Shown here: piece by piece, positions 46,766 to 55,000 of the stretch
Layout of the letters: each line of letters starts with the position of its first letter
How positions within the stretch are numbered: position 1 is the first letter of the stretch
Assembly: GCF_010726245.1 (NCBI RefSeq)
Contig: NZ_AP022561.1
Location: 558,001-622,000 of the forward strand
Direction of reading: 5' to 3'
DNA from: Mycolicibacterium aichiense
GTDB lineage: Bacteria > Actinomycetota > Actinomycetes > Mycobacteriales > Mycobacteriaceae
Length of the DNA: 64,000 nt
Program-made: the position numbers and the translations under genes
Notes under the pieces: model-generated
Told to the model about the DNA's origin: nothing
Databases searched by the model: none
The model's input: the letters and a program-made list of their open reading frames with translations, nothing else

Positions 46766-47901
46766 TGAGCGACTTTCTCACCGTTGAAAGTCTGAAGGCC
46801 TCGGCGGTCAAAGCCTCCGGTATGGACGACTTCGGCGTCGACGACGACAACTATCAAGAAGCGCTGAGCGTGCTGCTCGAGTCGTTTCGCAACGATGCGG
46901 ACCTGACCGAGCTCGGCAGCAAGATGCACCGGTTCTTCGTGCGAAATGCGTTGGTGGCCAGGCTTGTTTCCGAGGCTGCCTTCAAGCAGTATCCGGAGCA
47001 CGTCGACGTGCCGATCGAACGTCCCATCTTCGTCACCGGACTGCCGCGCACCGGCACCACCGCGTTGCACCGGCTGCTGTGCGGGGATCCGCGGCACCAG
47101 GGGCTGGAGTTGTGGCTCGCAGAGTTCCCGCAACCCCGGCCGCCGCGGGAATCCTGGAAGGACAACCCGGTCTTCCAGCAGATCGACGCGCAGTTCACCA
47201 AGGCTCATGAGGAGAACCCGGATTACACGGGCCTGCACTACATGACCGCCGACGAGGTGGAGGAATGCTGGCAGCTGTTGCGCCAGTCCGTGCATTCGGT
47301 GTCCTACGAGACGCTCGCGCACGTGCCCACCTATGCGCAATGGCTTGCGCGACAGGACTGGACCAAGTCGTACGCGCGGCATCGCAAGAATCTGCAGCTG
47401 ATCGGACTGAACGATCCCGAGAAGCGTTGGGTTCTCAAGAATCCCAGCCATCTGTTCGCCCTGGACGCGGTGTTCGCCGTCTACCCGGATGCGCTGATCC
47501 TGCAGTGCCACCGCCCGGCCGAGACGATCATGGCCTCGATGTGCTCGCTGGCCCAGCACACCACCGAGGGCTGGTCGAACACGTTCACCGGCGAAGTCAT
47601 CGGCGCCGACTCACTGGAGACCTGGTCGCGCGGGCTGGAGTTGTTCAACACCGAACGCGCCAAGCACAATCCGGCGCAGTTCTACGATGTCGACTACTTC
47701 GAGCTCATCCGTGAACCGATCAATACCGTGGAAAAGATCTACTCACACTTCGGTATCGAGCTGACCGACGAAGCCCGCGCGGCGATCCAGCGGACGGACG
47801 AGGAAAGCAAGCAGGGCCCGCGGGCGCCCAAGCACACCTACTCGCTGGCCGACTACGGGCTGACCGAGGAACAGGTCAAGGAGCGCTTCAAAGGGCTGTA
47901 A
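46765..47901 (+). CDS. Sulfotransferase-like protein, Rv3529c homologue
   Basis: A 378-residue protein of the mycobacterial sulfotransferase-like family. The 5'-phosphosulfate loop is PIFVTGLPRTGTTALHRLLC (about 88-107). RRHRKNLQLIG-like YARHRKNLQLIGLNDPEKRW and ALILQCHRPAETIMASMCSL form the 3'-phosphate region. It may transfer sulfate from PAPS to a sterol or lipid hydroxyl, but the acceptor has not been defined. ATG 46765 shares its A with the SDR stop (TGATG). It ends 1 bp before the convergent Rv3527-like gene. Confidence 0.85.
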   Translation: MSDFLTVESLKASAVKASGMDDFGVDDDNYQEALSVLLESFRNDADLTELGSKMHRFFVRNALVARLVSEAAFKQYPEHVDVPIERPIFVTGLPRTGTTALHRLLCGDPRHQGLELWLAEFPQPRPPRESWKDNPVFQQIDAQFTKAHEENPDYTGLHYMTADEVEECWQLLRQSVHSVSYETLAHVPTYAQWLARQDWTKSYARHRKNLQLIGLNDPEKRWVLKNPSHLFALDAVFAVYPDALILQCHRPAETIMASMCSLAQHTTEGWSNTFTGEVIGADSLETWSRGLELFNTERAKHNPAQFYDVDYFELIREPINTVEKIYSHFGIELTDEARAAIQRTDEESKQGPRAPKHTYSLADYGLTEEQVKERFKGL

Positions 47902-47902
47902 C

Positions 47903-48364
47903 TCAGCCGTCGCCGGGGGCGGGTGCGCTGGAGTACTCCTCCAGACATCCCTCTGCCACAGCATGTCTGATGCTGTCGGACAACTTCGGGCAGGACCGGG
48001 TACGGGCGCTGCTGCCGCCCGCTTCCCGGATCTCGGCGAAGTAGGCGCACCGCTGTTGTGCTTCGCTGCTCCACTGCACCGCGGTGTGGGCGGCTCCGAG
48101 CTTCTTGACCTTCACGGCGATGTGGCAGAACCGGCAGTCGATCTCGACCAGGCCGGCCGACAGGTACCGTTCCCGGTCTTGCCGGGTCGCCTCCTGGACA
48201 GCAGCCAACCGCTGCGGGTCCGCGGCGAAACCTGGTGCCTTGGACCATGATCCGGACGCATCGTCGCTGTGCTCGTGCGGCTCGTCGTGCTCGTGCACGC
48301 CGAGAAGCTCGAGCATGGACCGCGCCAGATCGTCGACGTCGGGCGGTGGATCCTCGGGGGTCAT
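47903..48364 (-). CDS. Conserved protein downstream of kshA, Rv3527 homologue
   Basis: A 153-residue soluble protein of unknown function. The N-terminus is acidic and His-rich (GVHEHDEPHEHSDDASGS), a possible metal-binding stretch. The rest contains VEIDCRFCHIAVKVKKLGAA with a CxxC pair and two more Cys (QQRCAYFAEI and RTRSCPKLSD), a pattern consistent with a bound zinc or other metal. It is cotranscribed with kshA and lies in the same order as Rv3527 relative to Rv3526. ATG 48364 is used; GTG 48370, overlapping the kshA stop by 4 bp, is an equally reasonable start. I do not assign a role. Confidence 0.78.
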   Translation of the reverse strand: MTPEDPPPDVDDLARSMLELLGVHEHDEPHEHSDDASGSWSKAPGFAADPQRLAAVQEATRQDRERYLSAGLVEIDCRFCHIAVKVKKLGAAHTAVQWSSEAQQRCAYFAEIREAGGSSARTRSCPKLSDSIRHAVAEGCLEEYSSAPAPGDG

Positions 48365-48366
48365 AG

Positions 48367-49515
48367 TCACACCTGAGTCGGCTGTCCTTCAGAATCGGCT
48401 TCGGCCTGCTTCTTGAGGTTCTCCTGAACCTCGACCTGCCACTTTTCGTTGGCCGGGGCGGTATCCACTTCGAGCTCGAAGCGGTCGGTCATGTCGGGCG
48501 TCACGTCGGCGACATCGACGTAGAACTGCTGATACCAACGGCGCATCTGGTAGACGGCGCCGTCTTCTTCGACGAGCAGCGGATTGTCGATGCGGGTCTT
48601 GTGCTTCCAGATCTCGACGTCCTGCAGGAAGCCCTTGCTGACGCCGACGACCATGGCATCCGACAGCTTGTCGCTCATGGCGTCGTCCATGCCCTTGGGC
48701 TTCTCGACAATCACGCCCCACTGCAGCATGAACGAGTCCTGCGTCACCGGGTAGTGGCAGTTGATCAGGATCGACTCGGCCTTGAAGCCGCCGTAGTTGT
48801 TGTGCAGCCAGTTGATCATGAACGACGGGCCGAAGTACGACGCCTCGGAATCCAGGTGTGACTCGGTGTAGGCGGAGCCGCCGAGCGTGACGTCGGGCCT
48901 GCCGACGTTGTGCAGGTACTGCGACGCGATGTGGCCCTCGAAGACGTTCTTGAAGTACGTCGGCAATCCGAAGTGGATGTAGAAGAAGTGCGCCATGTCG
49001 GTGACGTTGTCGACGATCTCGCGGCAGTTGGAGCCCTCGATCAGCATCGAGTTCCACTTCCATTCGGTCCACTCCCCGCCGGAGTACTCGGGGATCTCCG
49101 GGATCCGGACCTCGGGCTGCGGTGGGTTGCCCTCGTGGTCGTGCCAGACGAACAACAGGCCGCTTCGTACGTCGGTCTCCCAGGATCGGGTGCGGGCCAG
49201 TCGCGGGGTCCGCTTGGCGTAGGGGACCAGGCGGCAACGACCGTCGCCGCCCCAGCGCCAGTCGTGGAACGGGCAGGCCAGGGCGTCGTCCTTGACGGTG
49301 CCCTGCGACAGGTCACCGCCGAGGTGCCGGCAGTAGGCGTCCAGGACGTGCACATCGTTGTTGGAATCGGCGAAAACCACCAGTTTGGTCCCGAACGCGT
49401 TGATCGGGTGGGGCTTGCCGTCGGTGTAGTCAGTGACCGGGCCCAGGCAGTGCCAGCCCCGGGCGTACCGGTCCGGCAGGGTTCCAGTGTCGATCTCGCG
49501 AATGCCGCTTGTCAC
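48367..49515 (-). CDS. kshA: KshA, 3-ketosteroid 9-alpha-hydroxylase oxygenase
   Basis: A 382-residue Rieske non-heme iron oxygenase. The [2Fe-2S] ligands are Cys62 and His64 (AYCRHLGGDLS) and Cys81 and His84 (ACPFHDWRWGG). The mononuclear iron site is in NVTDMAHFFYIHFG (His176 and His181 by count). With its reductase KshB, KshA hydroxylates C9 of androstenedione-type steroids, which causes spontaneous ring B opening after KstD action. The GTG start 49515 has GGAGGGG 8 nt upstream. The KstR operator at 49547-49560 lies just upstream and is shared with the divergent carbonic anhydrase-like gene. Confidence 0.95.
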   Translation of the reverse strand: MTSGIREIDTGTLPDRYARGWHCLGPVTDYTDGKPHPINAFGTKLVVFADSNNDVHVLDAYCRHLGGDLSQGTVKDDALACPFHDWRWGGDGRCRLVPYAKRTPRLARTRSWETDVRSGLLFVWHDHEGNPPQPEVRIPEIPEYSGGEWTEWKWNSMLIEGSNCREIVDNVTDMAHFFYIHFGLPTYFKNVFEGHIASQYLHNVGRPDVTLGGSAYTESHLDSEASYFGPSFMINWLHNNYGGFKAESILINCHYPVTQDSFMLQWGVIVEKPKGMDDAMSDKLSDAMVVGVSKGFLQDVEIWKHKTRIDNPLLVEEDGAVYQMRRWYQQFYVDVADVTPDMTDRFELEVDTAPANEKWQVEVQENLKKQAEADSEGQPTQV

Positions 49516-49546
49516 CCTCGCGCCCCTCCAACTCGTAGGTTCTAAC

Positions 49547-49560
49547 TAGAACACGTTACA
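49547..49560. promoter_or_regulatory. KstR operator for kshA
   Basis: TAGAACACGTTACA matches TnnAACnnGTTnnA. It is 32 bp from the kshA start and 76 bp from the divergent gene at 49636, so it may serve both. Confidence 0.9.
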
Positions 49561-49635
49561 GTTTTTCCGACTCATCGCGCAATGAGAGCAGTACTAGCTG
49601 CGGATTACCCATCTGAAGTGCGGTATATCTGGACG

Positions 49636-50160
49636 ATGCCGATGTATTCGTTCGAAGGGCGTTCACCGCGGGTGGATCCGACCGCATTCGTTGCGCCCAC
49701 CGCGGTGCTCATCGGGGACGTGACCGTGGAGGCCGGCGCATCGGTGTGGTTCAACACGGTATTGCGGGGAGACTACGCGCCGATCGTGATCCGGGAGGGC
49801 GCCAATGTGCAGGACGGCTCGGTGCTGCACGCCCCGCCCGGCATCCCGGTGGACATCGGTCCCGGGGCGACGATTGCCCACATGTGCACCATCCACGGAG
49901 TGCACGTCGGGGCCGAGGCGCTGATCGCCAATCACTGCACAGTCCTCGACGGCGCGGTGATCGGCGCCCGCAGCATGATCGCTGCGCATTCACTGGTGGT
50001 CGGCGGCACCCACATCCCGGACGAGGTACTGGTCACCGGATCACCGGCGAAGGTCAAGGGTCCGATTGCCGGAACCCGGGCCGAGGTGTGGGTGAACATC
50101 AACCCCAAGGCGTACCAAGATCTGGCGCAGCGCTATCTGACGGGCTTCGAAGAAGTCTGA
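49636..50160 (+). CDS. Gamma-carbonic anhydrase-like left-handed beta-helix protein, Rv3525c homologue
   Basis: A 174-residue hexapeptide-repeat protein: repeated [LIV]GxxxxI turns such as TAVLIGDVTVEAGASVWFNTVLR, and the metal ligands His82-type in DGSVLHAPPG, ATIAHMCTIHGVHVG and IANHCTV. These are the His residues of gamma-carbonic anhydrases and the related PaaY/CaiE proteins. Whether it hydrates CO2 or is a CoA thioesterase of the PaaY type is not clear from sequence. The start ATG 49636 matches the N-terminus of Rv3525c (MPxxSFEGRSPR); an ATG at 49582 would add 18 residues. A TATATC hexamer ends 6 bp upstream of ATG 49636, so translation may be leaderless. Confidence 0.85.
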   Translation: MPMYSFEGRSPRVDPTAFVAPTAVLIGDVTVEAGASVWFNTVLRGDYAPIVIREGANVQDGSVLHAPPGIPVDIGPGATIAHMCTIHGVHVGAEALIANHCTVLDGAVIGARSMIAAHSLVVGGTHIPDEVLVTGSPAKVKGPIAGTRAEVWVNINPKAYQDLAQRYLTGFEEV

Positions 50161-50246
50161 GATCCCCGTCTCCGAGGCGTTTGGCAGATTTCGGCGCAGG
50201 GTATGTCCCGGCTACCTGACAAGGCGAAGCGTGTGGAGGACTGAGG

Positions 50247-50381
50247 ATGGCACTCGATATCTGCCCGGCGTGTGGCTATCCCACCATCGGAGCAGCCGTG
50301 TGCGCGGCCTGTTCGTTGGCCGCACCGGCACCAGCGCAATGGCCCACGGCTTACGTCGACGTGACCGCCCCCGCCGCGTAG
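50247..50381 (+). CDS. Small zinc-ribbon protein, 44 residues
   Basis: A short open frame with a strong ribosome site, GGAGGA at 50235-50240, 6 nt before ATG 50247. The protein begins MALDICPACGYPTIGAAVCA and then has AC: Cys6/Cys9 and Cys19/Cys22 make a CxxC...CxxC zinc-ribbon pattern. The tail is Ala/Pro-rich. It follows the carbonic anhydrase-like gene by 86 bp on the same strand and stops 18 bp before the convergent SnoaL-like gene. I do not know a named family; the spacing of cysteines and the ribosome site argue against chance. Confidence 0.65.
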   Translation: MALDICPACGYPTIGAAVCAACSLAAPAPAQWPTAYVDVTAPAA

Positions 50382-50399
50382 GACTCGAGTTGTGACCGC

Positions 50400-50801
50400 C
50401 TAGATCTTCTGTGCGCTGGCGGTCGCTTTGTCCAGTTCCCAATACGCGCGCAGCGCGACGATCTTGCCGTCATCGTCGACGCGATAGGTGAAGACGCCCT
50501 CGGCGATCACCCGGTAGCCGCTGGACTCGATCACGATGTGGCCGACGTTGGCTTCCTCGTTGCCGCACTGATATGTCTTTTCGAAGTTGAACGTCAGCAC
50601 GCTGGGCGCGATCGCCATGTCGTAGAACTTCGCGATCGCTTCCTTGCCGCGGTGGCCCTTGCCCTCGGGGTCGAAATGCGATGGCCCGATGGGATCTTCG
50701 ACGATCGCATCGTCGGCGAACACCGCAAGCCACGCCTGCTTGTCCCGAGCCATGGCCGCCTCGCGGGATCGCCGTCCCGCCTCGTGGGCAGGCGAGCTCA
50801 T
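50400..50801 (-). CDS. SnoaL/NTF2-like protein (ketosteroid isomerase-type fold)
   Basis: A 133-residue NTF2-fold protein: AMARDKQAWLAVFADDAIVE for the N-terminal helices and first strand, PSHFDPEGKGHRGKEAIAKF typical of SnoaL-like folds, and VIAEGVFTYRVDDDGKIVAL with AYWELDKA at the end. Related folds include delta5-3-ketosteroid isomerase and limonene epoxide hydrolase, so isomerisation or hydration of a steroid ring is possible but unproven. ATG 50801 overlaps the stop of the F420-type oxidoreductase (ATGA), and it is last in a minus-strand operon that begins at 54933. Confidence 0.82.
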   Translation of the reverse strand: MSSPAHEAGRRSREAAMARDKQAWLAVFADDAIVEDPIGPSHFDPEGKGHRGKEAIAKFYDMAIAPSVLTFNFEKTYQCGNEEANVGHIVIESSGYRVIAEGVFTYRVDDDGKIVALRAYWELDKATASAQKI

Positions 50802-51688
50802 CGGTCTTGCCAGCCCGAGTGGATGTACGTCTCGGCGAACCGCTTCATCGAGTCGATTTTCTTATCGACCGGCGCGTCGAAGGGCAACCCCTCGAACACC
50901 CACGGGATCCCGATGTAGTCGGTGACGCCCGCCTTGACCAGATCGCGGTGACCGTCGACGCCGAATTTGTCGATGCAGACCGCCTGGTACTCGAAGGGGT
51001 CGTCGGCGCGACCGGCCTCGGCCAGCAGTTTCTTGAGCGTGGAGATCGTTTCGGCCAGCTCGTCGCAGGTCATCATCGCGCTGGTCCAGCCGTCGCCGAT
51101 CCGGACCGCACGCTTGAGCGCCACATCGGTGTGACCGCCGACGTAGAACGGCACCGGCACCGACGGCGCCGGGCTCATCTGCAGCCGGTCGAAATCGTAG
51201 AACTCGCCGTGGTGCTCGACCATGCCGCCGGCGAGTACCAGCTTGATGACGTCGATCATCTCGTCGACGCGCTTGCCGCGCTTGGCATACGGCACCCCGC
51301 ACCATTCGAATTCCTCAGGTGCCCAACCGATCCCGACGCCGAAGCCGAAGCGGTTGTTGGTCAGGTTCGCCACGGAACCGACCTGCCGGGCCAGCAGCAG
51401 CGGGTTGCGCGAGCCGAGCTTCATCACGTTGGTGTAGAAACGCAGCTTGGAGGTCACCGCTCCCAATGCGCCCGCGAGGATCAACGGGTCGACCCAGGGC
51501 GAGTGCTCGTCGAACATCCGCTTGCCGTCGGCGGTGTAGGGATAGTCGACGGACTGCTTCTCGAAGTAGAAGATCGAGTCCGGCAGCGCGATGTTGTCGA
51601 AGCCGAGATCCTCTGCCGCCTTGGCGATTTCGATGAGCTGGTCCAGCGGGCTGAACGCGATGCTGACCGTGTACTGCATGCGCGTCAT
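50798..51688 (-). CDS. LLM-class F420-dependent oxidoreductase
   Basis: A 296-residue luciferase-like TIM barrel of the F420-binding class. Markers are SPLDQLIEIAKAAEDLGFDN near the N-terminus, SKLRFYTNVMKLGSRNPLLL, the RFGFGVGIGWAPEEFEWCGV segment and VPFYVGGHTDVALKRAVRIG. These enzymes use F420 to oxidise or reduce alcohols and enones; the substrate is unknown. It overlaps the stop of ltp3 upstream (ATGA at 51685-51688) and the start of the SnoaL-like gene downstream, so it is an integral member of the ltp3-ltp4 operon. It differs from the LLM protein at 55001, which is the clearer Rv3520c match. Confidence 0.85.
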   Translation of the reverse strand: MTRMQYTVSIAFSPLDQLIEIAKAAEDLGFDNIALPDSIFYFEKQSVDYPYTADGKRMFDEHSPWVDPLILAGALGAVTSKLRFYTNVMKLGSRNPLLLARQVGSVANLTNNRFGFGVGIGWAPEEFEWCGVPYAKRGKRVDEMIDVIKLVLAGGMVEHHGEFYDFDRLQMSPAPSVPVPFYVGGHTDVALKRAVRIGDGWTSAMMTCDELAETISTLKKLLAEAGRADDPFEYQAVCIDKFGVDGHRDLVKAGVTDYIGIPWVFEGLPFDAPVDKKIDSMKRFAETYIHSGWQDR

Positions 51689-52863
51689 TTCGCGGCAGGC
51701 TTATCCGAGCTGACCACCCACATCGAGTAGTACTGCGCGCCACCGCCGTACGCGTGGCCCAACGCCTTGCGGGCACCCTCGACCTGGTGCGCGCCGGCCT
51801 TGCCCATCACCTGGATCGCCGACTCGGCGAACCGGATCATGCCTGACGCACCAATGGGATTGGAGCTCAGCACCCCACCGGAAGGATTGAACGGGATCTT
51901 GCCGCCGATCGCCGTCTCGCCGGCCTCGGTGAGCTTCCAGCCGCCGCCTTCAGGCGCGAAGCCCAGGCTTTCCAGCCACATCGGCTCGTACCAGGAGAAC
52001 GGCACGTACACTTCGGCCACGTCGATCTCGTCGATCGGGCTGGTGATCCCCGCCGCCTTCCACAGAGCGGCAGCCGCATCACGGCTGGCCTGCGGATTGA
52101 CCTGGTCGCGGCCGGCATAGGCCAGTGGCTCGGTGCGCAGCGCGGTCGCGTGCACCCAGGCGACGGGATGCCCGTCGGCAACCCGGGCGTCGGCGGCTTC
52201 CTCGTCACCGATCACCATCGCCGCCGCGCCGTCCGAGGACGGGCAGGTCTCGTCGTAGCGGATGGGATCCCACAGCATCGGGGACTCCATCACCTTCTCG
52301 ACGGTGATGTCGGGCTGATGCAGGTGTGCCAGTGGGTTTTTGGCGCCGTTGTGCCGGTCCTTGACCGCGACGATCGCGCCGATGTTCAGCGGCGCGCCGG
52401 AGCGGCGGATGTAGGCCCGCACGTGCGGAGCGAAGTAGCCACCAGCGCCCGCGCCGACGGGCTTGGTGAACGGCACCGGAATGCTCAACGCCCACATGGC
52501 ATTCGACTCGGACTGCTTCTCCCATGCCATGGTCAGCACGCGCTTGTACTTGCCCGACTGCACCAAGCTGGCGGCGACGATGGCCGTCGACCCGCCCACC
52601 GAACCCGCGGTGTGCACGCGGATCAGCGGCTTGCCGGTGGCGCCCACGGCGTCAGCCATGAACAGCTCGGGCATCATGACGCCCTCGAAGAAGTCGGGAG
52701 CCTTGCCGACGACGACGGCGTCGATGTCGTCGAAGGTCGACCCCGAGTCCTCCAGCGCCCGGTCGATCGCCTCGCGAACCAGACCGTTCATCGAGACGTC
52801 TTTGCGCTTGGCGACGTACTTCGTCTGTCCCGTTCCGAGAACTGCGGCGAGCTTCTTGGCCAT
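51685..52863 (-). CDS. ltp3: Ltp3, thiolase-fold lipid-transfer/aldolase-like protein
   Basis: A 392-residue SCP-x-type thiolase-fold protein, matching Rv3523 by sequence and position. AAVLGTGQTKYVAKRKDVSM opens the fold. HTAGSVGGSTAIVAASLVQS stands at the nucleophile loop with Ser-Val-Gly instead of a reactive Cys, as in retro-aldolases of the Ltp2 type. FNPSGGVLSSNPIGASGMIR and the terminal HQVEGARKALGHAYGGGAQY carry conserved Gly/His residues. A carbon-carbon cleavage of a branched side chain (for example of C24-alkylated sterols) is inferred, not shown. ATG 52863 is 2 bp after the ltp4 stop. Confidence 0.87.
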   Translation of the reverse strand: MAKKLAAVLGTGQTKYVAKRKDVSMNGLVREAIDRALEDSGSTFDDIDAVVVGKAPDFFEGVMMPELFMADAVGATGKPLIRVHTAGSVGGSTAIVAASLVQSGKYKRVLTMAWEKQSESNAMWALSIPVPFTKPVGAGAGGYFAPHVRAYIRRSGAPLNIGAIVAVKDRHNGAKNPLAHLHQPDITVEKVMESPMLWDPIRYDETCPSSDGAAAMVIGDEEAADARVADGHPVAWVHATALRTEPLAYAGRDQVNPQASRDAAAALWKAAGITSPIDEIDVAEVYVPFSWYEPMWLESLGFAPEGGGWKLTEAGETAIGGKIPFNPSGGVLSSNPIGASGMIRFAESAIQVMGKAGAHQVEGARKALGHAYGGGAQYYSMWVVSSDKPAAK

Positions 52864-52865
52864 GA

Positions 52866-53927
52866 CTACTTCCCCTCCAGCACGGCGACCAGATTCTGTT
52901 GCAGCGCAGGGCCGCTGGTGGCATGGGCCAGGACGCGTCCCGCCGAGCCATCGAAGATGTGCTGGGCTGCGAACCCGATCCGCTCGAGGCCGGCCGAGAA
53001 CATCGGGTTGGCGGCCAACGCGCCGCCCGACGGGTTGATCTTCGTCGACTCCGGCAGGCCGATCGCCTCGGTCAGGATCAGCTGTTGGTGGCTGAAGGGC
53101 GCGTACAGCTCTGCGATCTCGATGGAGCTGGTGTCTCCGCCGGTGGCCGCCTTGGCCGACGCGGCGGTCGACGGCGAGGTGGTCAGGTCGCGTGCGCCCA
53201 GCACCGGTGTTTCGATGCGGTGCTCGAAACCGGTGATCCACGCCGGGTTCTCGCGCAGTTCGCGGGCCTTGTCGCCGGCCGCCAGGACGATGGCCGACGC
53301 GCCGTCGGTGATCGGAGCGATGTCATGGCGCCGCAACGGATCGGCGAAGTATGGCTCAGCCAGCAGTTCACTGATGGATCCGGTCGGTGCCACGTTGTCG
53401 GTGCGGCCGCCCGCGGCGAACGCGTCGAGAGCGACCTGAGCCATCTGCTCTTCGGTCCACTTGCCGGAGTCCAGGCCGAACCGTGCCTGCAGGCCTGCCA
53501 TCGACACCGAATCGGGCCACAACGGCGCGACGGTGTACGGGTCGGTCTGCAGTGCGAGTACCCGGCGCAGCGTGCCCGCCGAGGACTTGCCGAAGCCGTA
53601 CACCAGCGCGGTCTCGACCTCGCCGGTGAGAATCTTGATGTAGGCCTCGTACAGCGCCCAGGCGGCGTCCATCTCGACGTGCGATTCGTTGATCGGCGGC
53701 ACTGCACCGATCGAGTCGATCGCCGAGATGAACGAAAATGCGCGGCCGGCAAGATAATCCGACGAACCGGAGCACCAGAAGCCGATGTCGGTCTGCTTAA
53801 GGCCGAGCTCGTCGTAGAGCGATTTGAAGCACGGCATCAGCATCTCGACGCCGTTGGTGGTGCCGTTGGTGCGCCGGACATGCGGAGCATGCGCGAAGCC
53901 GACGACCGCTACATCGCGAAAAGTCAT
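52866..53927 (-). CDS. ltp4: Ltp4, thiolase-fold lipid-transfer/aldolase-like protein
   Basis: A 353-residue thiolase-fold protein corresponding to Rv3522. DVAVVGFAHAPHVRRTNGTT begins it. ESHVEMDAAWALYEAYIKIL is the nucleophile-loop area with no Cys. IAPITDGASAIVLAAGDKAR and NPSGGALAANPMFSAGLERI are shared with Ltp2/Ltp3. Because thiolase-fold Ltp proteins work with DUF35 partners, its complex with the DUF35 protein encoded just upstream (53941-54933) and with Ltp3 is likely. The reaction is not assigned. It starts at ATG 53927, 13 bp after the DUF35 gene. Confidence 0.86.
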   Translation of the reverse strand: MTFRDVAVVGFAHAPHVRRTNGTTNGVEMLMPCFKSLYDELGLKQTDIGFWCSGSSDYLAGRAFSFISAIDSIGAVPPINESHVEMDAAWALYEAYIKILTGEVETALVYGFGKSSAGTLRRVLALQTDPYTVAPLWPDSVSMAGLQARFGLDSGKWTEEQMAQVALDAFAAGGRTDNVAPTGSISELLAEPYFADPLRRHDIAPITDGASAIVLAAGDKARELRENPAWITGFEHRIETPVLGARDLTTSPSTAASAKAATGGDTSSIEIAELYAPFSHQQLILTEAIGLPESTKINPSGGALAANPMFSAGLERIGFAAQHIFDGSAGRVLAHATSGPALQQNLVAVLEGK

Positions 53928-53940
53928 GTGGCGAGTCCCT

Positions 53941-54933
53941 TTAGAGGTGGTGCTTGTAGGTGTCGTAGTCGGCGTCGGGTTCGCCGGTCGGTTTGAAGTA
54001 TTCGATGTTGTCGATGCCCAGACCCCACTCCTCGCGGGGCTTCCACACCGCCTGAACTCGCATGCCCATCCGCACGTCAGCGACCTCGATCTCCTGAATC
54101 AGGTGCAGGAACGGGATGTCGGCGCCGTCGAGCAACACGTAGGCCGCGACGTACGGCGGCTTGATGCGCTGCCCGGCGAACGGGATGTTGATGATGGCGA
54201 ACGTCGTCACCGTGCCCTTGTCCGGCAGCTCGACGAAGTTGTCCAGCTCGAGGCCGGTGGCCGGGTCGGCCTCCTTCGGCGGGAAATAGACCTTGCCCTC
54301 GCTGCCGGTACGGGCGCCAAGCAGCTTGCCGTCTTCCAGCCCGCGCAGGAAAGCGCTCTCCGGAAGCGATGCGGTGTGCTGGATTTCGATGCTGCTCGGA
54401 GACACCAGGATGGTCACCGGCTCGCGGTCGTCGGAGGACGGCTCCACGGACTCTTCGGTGTCACCGAGCGCGAAGTACGCGATATCGGTGATCGCGCCGA
54501 CGGGCTCGTCGATCCAGTGCGCGTGGACCCGCGTGCCCGTGCTGATCGCGTCGGGCGAATCCGCGGCGACCGCGTGCAGCAAGGTCGTGTCCGCGCCGTC
54601 GAGCTTGATCAACGCCCAGGCGAACGGCTTGTCCAGTGGCTGGCCCTCCAGCGGGTGGGACTGCCAGGTCCACGACTCGACGGTCCCGACGCCGGCGACC
54701 GGCACCACCTCCGTCAACGGCGCGTAAGTCACCGGGTCATACTCAGCGGGTGGTACGAGCACTCGCCCGTCCGAGCCGCGGACACCGAGGATGCGTCGCT
54801 CACGCAATGCGGTGAAGAACTGGCCGAGGAGTGGTCCGACTGAACGGGTGTAGTCGAATGACAGCTTCAGCGGTGCCGAAAGGGGCTTCTGATGCGCGTC
54901 GATCTGCACCGGGCTGCTTTGGCTGGTGGTCAC
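53941..54933 (-). CDS. Double DUF35/OB-fold protein, Rv3521 homologue
   Basis: A 330-residue protein with two tandem DUF35-like OB-folds. The first covers about residues 25-165 (FFTALRERRILGVRGSDGRV, TVESWTWQSHPLEGQPLDKP, AWALIKLDGADTTLLHAVAA). The second covers about 185-330 (FLRGLEDGKLLGARTGSEGK, VAAYVLLDGADIPFLHLIQE, QAVWKPREEWGLGIDNIEYF). Both lack the zinc-ribbon Cys pairs of typical DUF35 proteins. DUF35 proteins serve as partners of thiolase-fold enzymes, here probably Ltp4 and Ltp3 directly downstream. The start is GTG 54933 (protein begins MTTSQSSPVQIDA), 9 bp from a perfect KstR operator. First gene of the minus-strand operon down to 50400. Confidence 0.86.
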   Translation of the reverse strand: MTTSQSSPVQIDAHQKPLSAPLKLSFDYTRSVGPLLGQFFTALRERRILGVRGSDGRVLVPPAEYDPVTYAPLTEVVPVAGVGTVESWTWQSHPLEGQPLDKPFAWALIKLDGADTTLLHAVAADSPDAISTGTRVHAHWIDEPVGAITDIAYFALGDTEESVEPSSDDREPVTILVSPSSIEIQHTASLPESAFLRGLEDGKLLGARTGSEGKVYFPPKEADPATGLELDNFVELPDKGTVTTFAIINIPFAGQRIKPPYVAAYVLLDGADIPFLHLIQEIEVADVRMGMRVQAVWKPREEWGLGIDNIEYFKPTGEPDADYDTYKHHL

Positions 54934-54942
54934 ATCATCGAG

Positions 54943-54956
54943 TAGAACAGGTTCTA
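54943..54956. promoter_or_regulatory. KstR operator, symmetric, for the ltp4-ltp3 operon and divergent LLM gene
   Basis: TAGAACAGGTTCTA fits TnnAACnnGTTnnA in full with symmetric half-sites. It lies 9 bp from the GTG at 54933 on the minus strand and 44 bp before ATG 55001 on the plus strand. Confidence 0.92.
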
Positions 54957-55000
54957 AGAATCGTGGCAAGGACCGTGTCCCGGCCAGAAAGGCGGCACCG

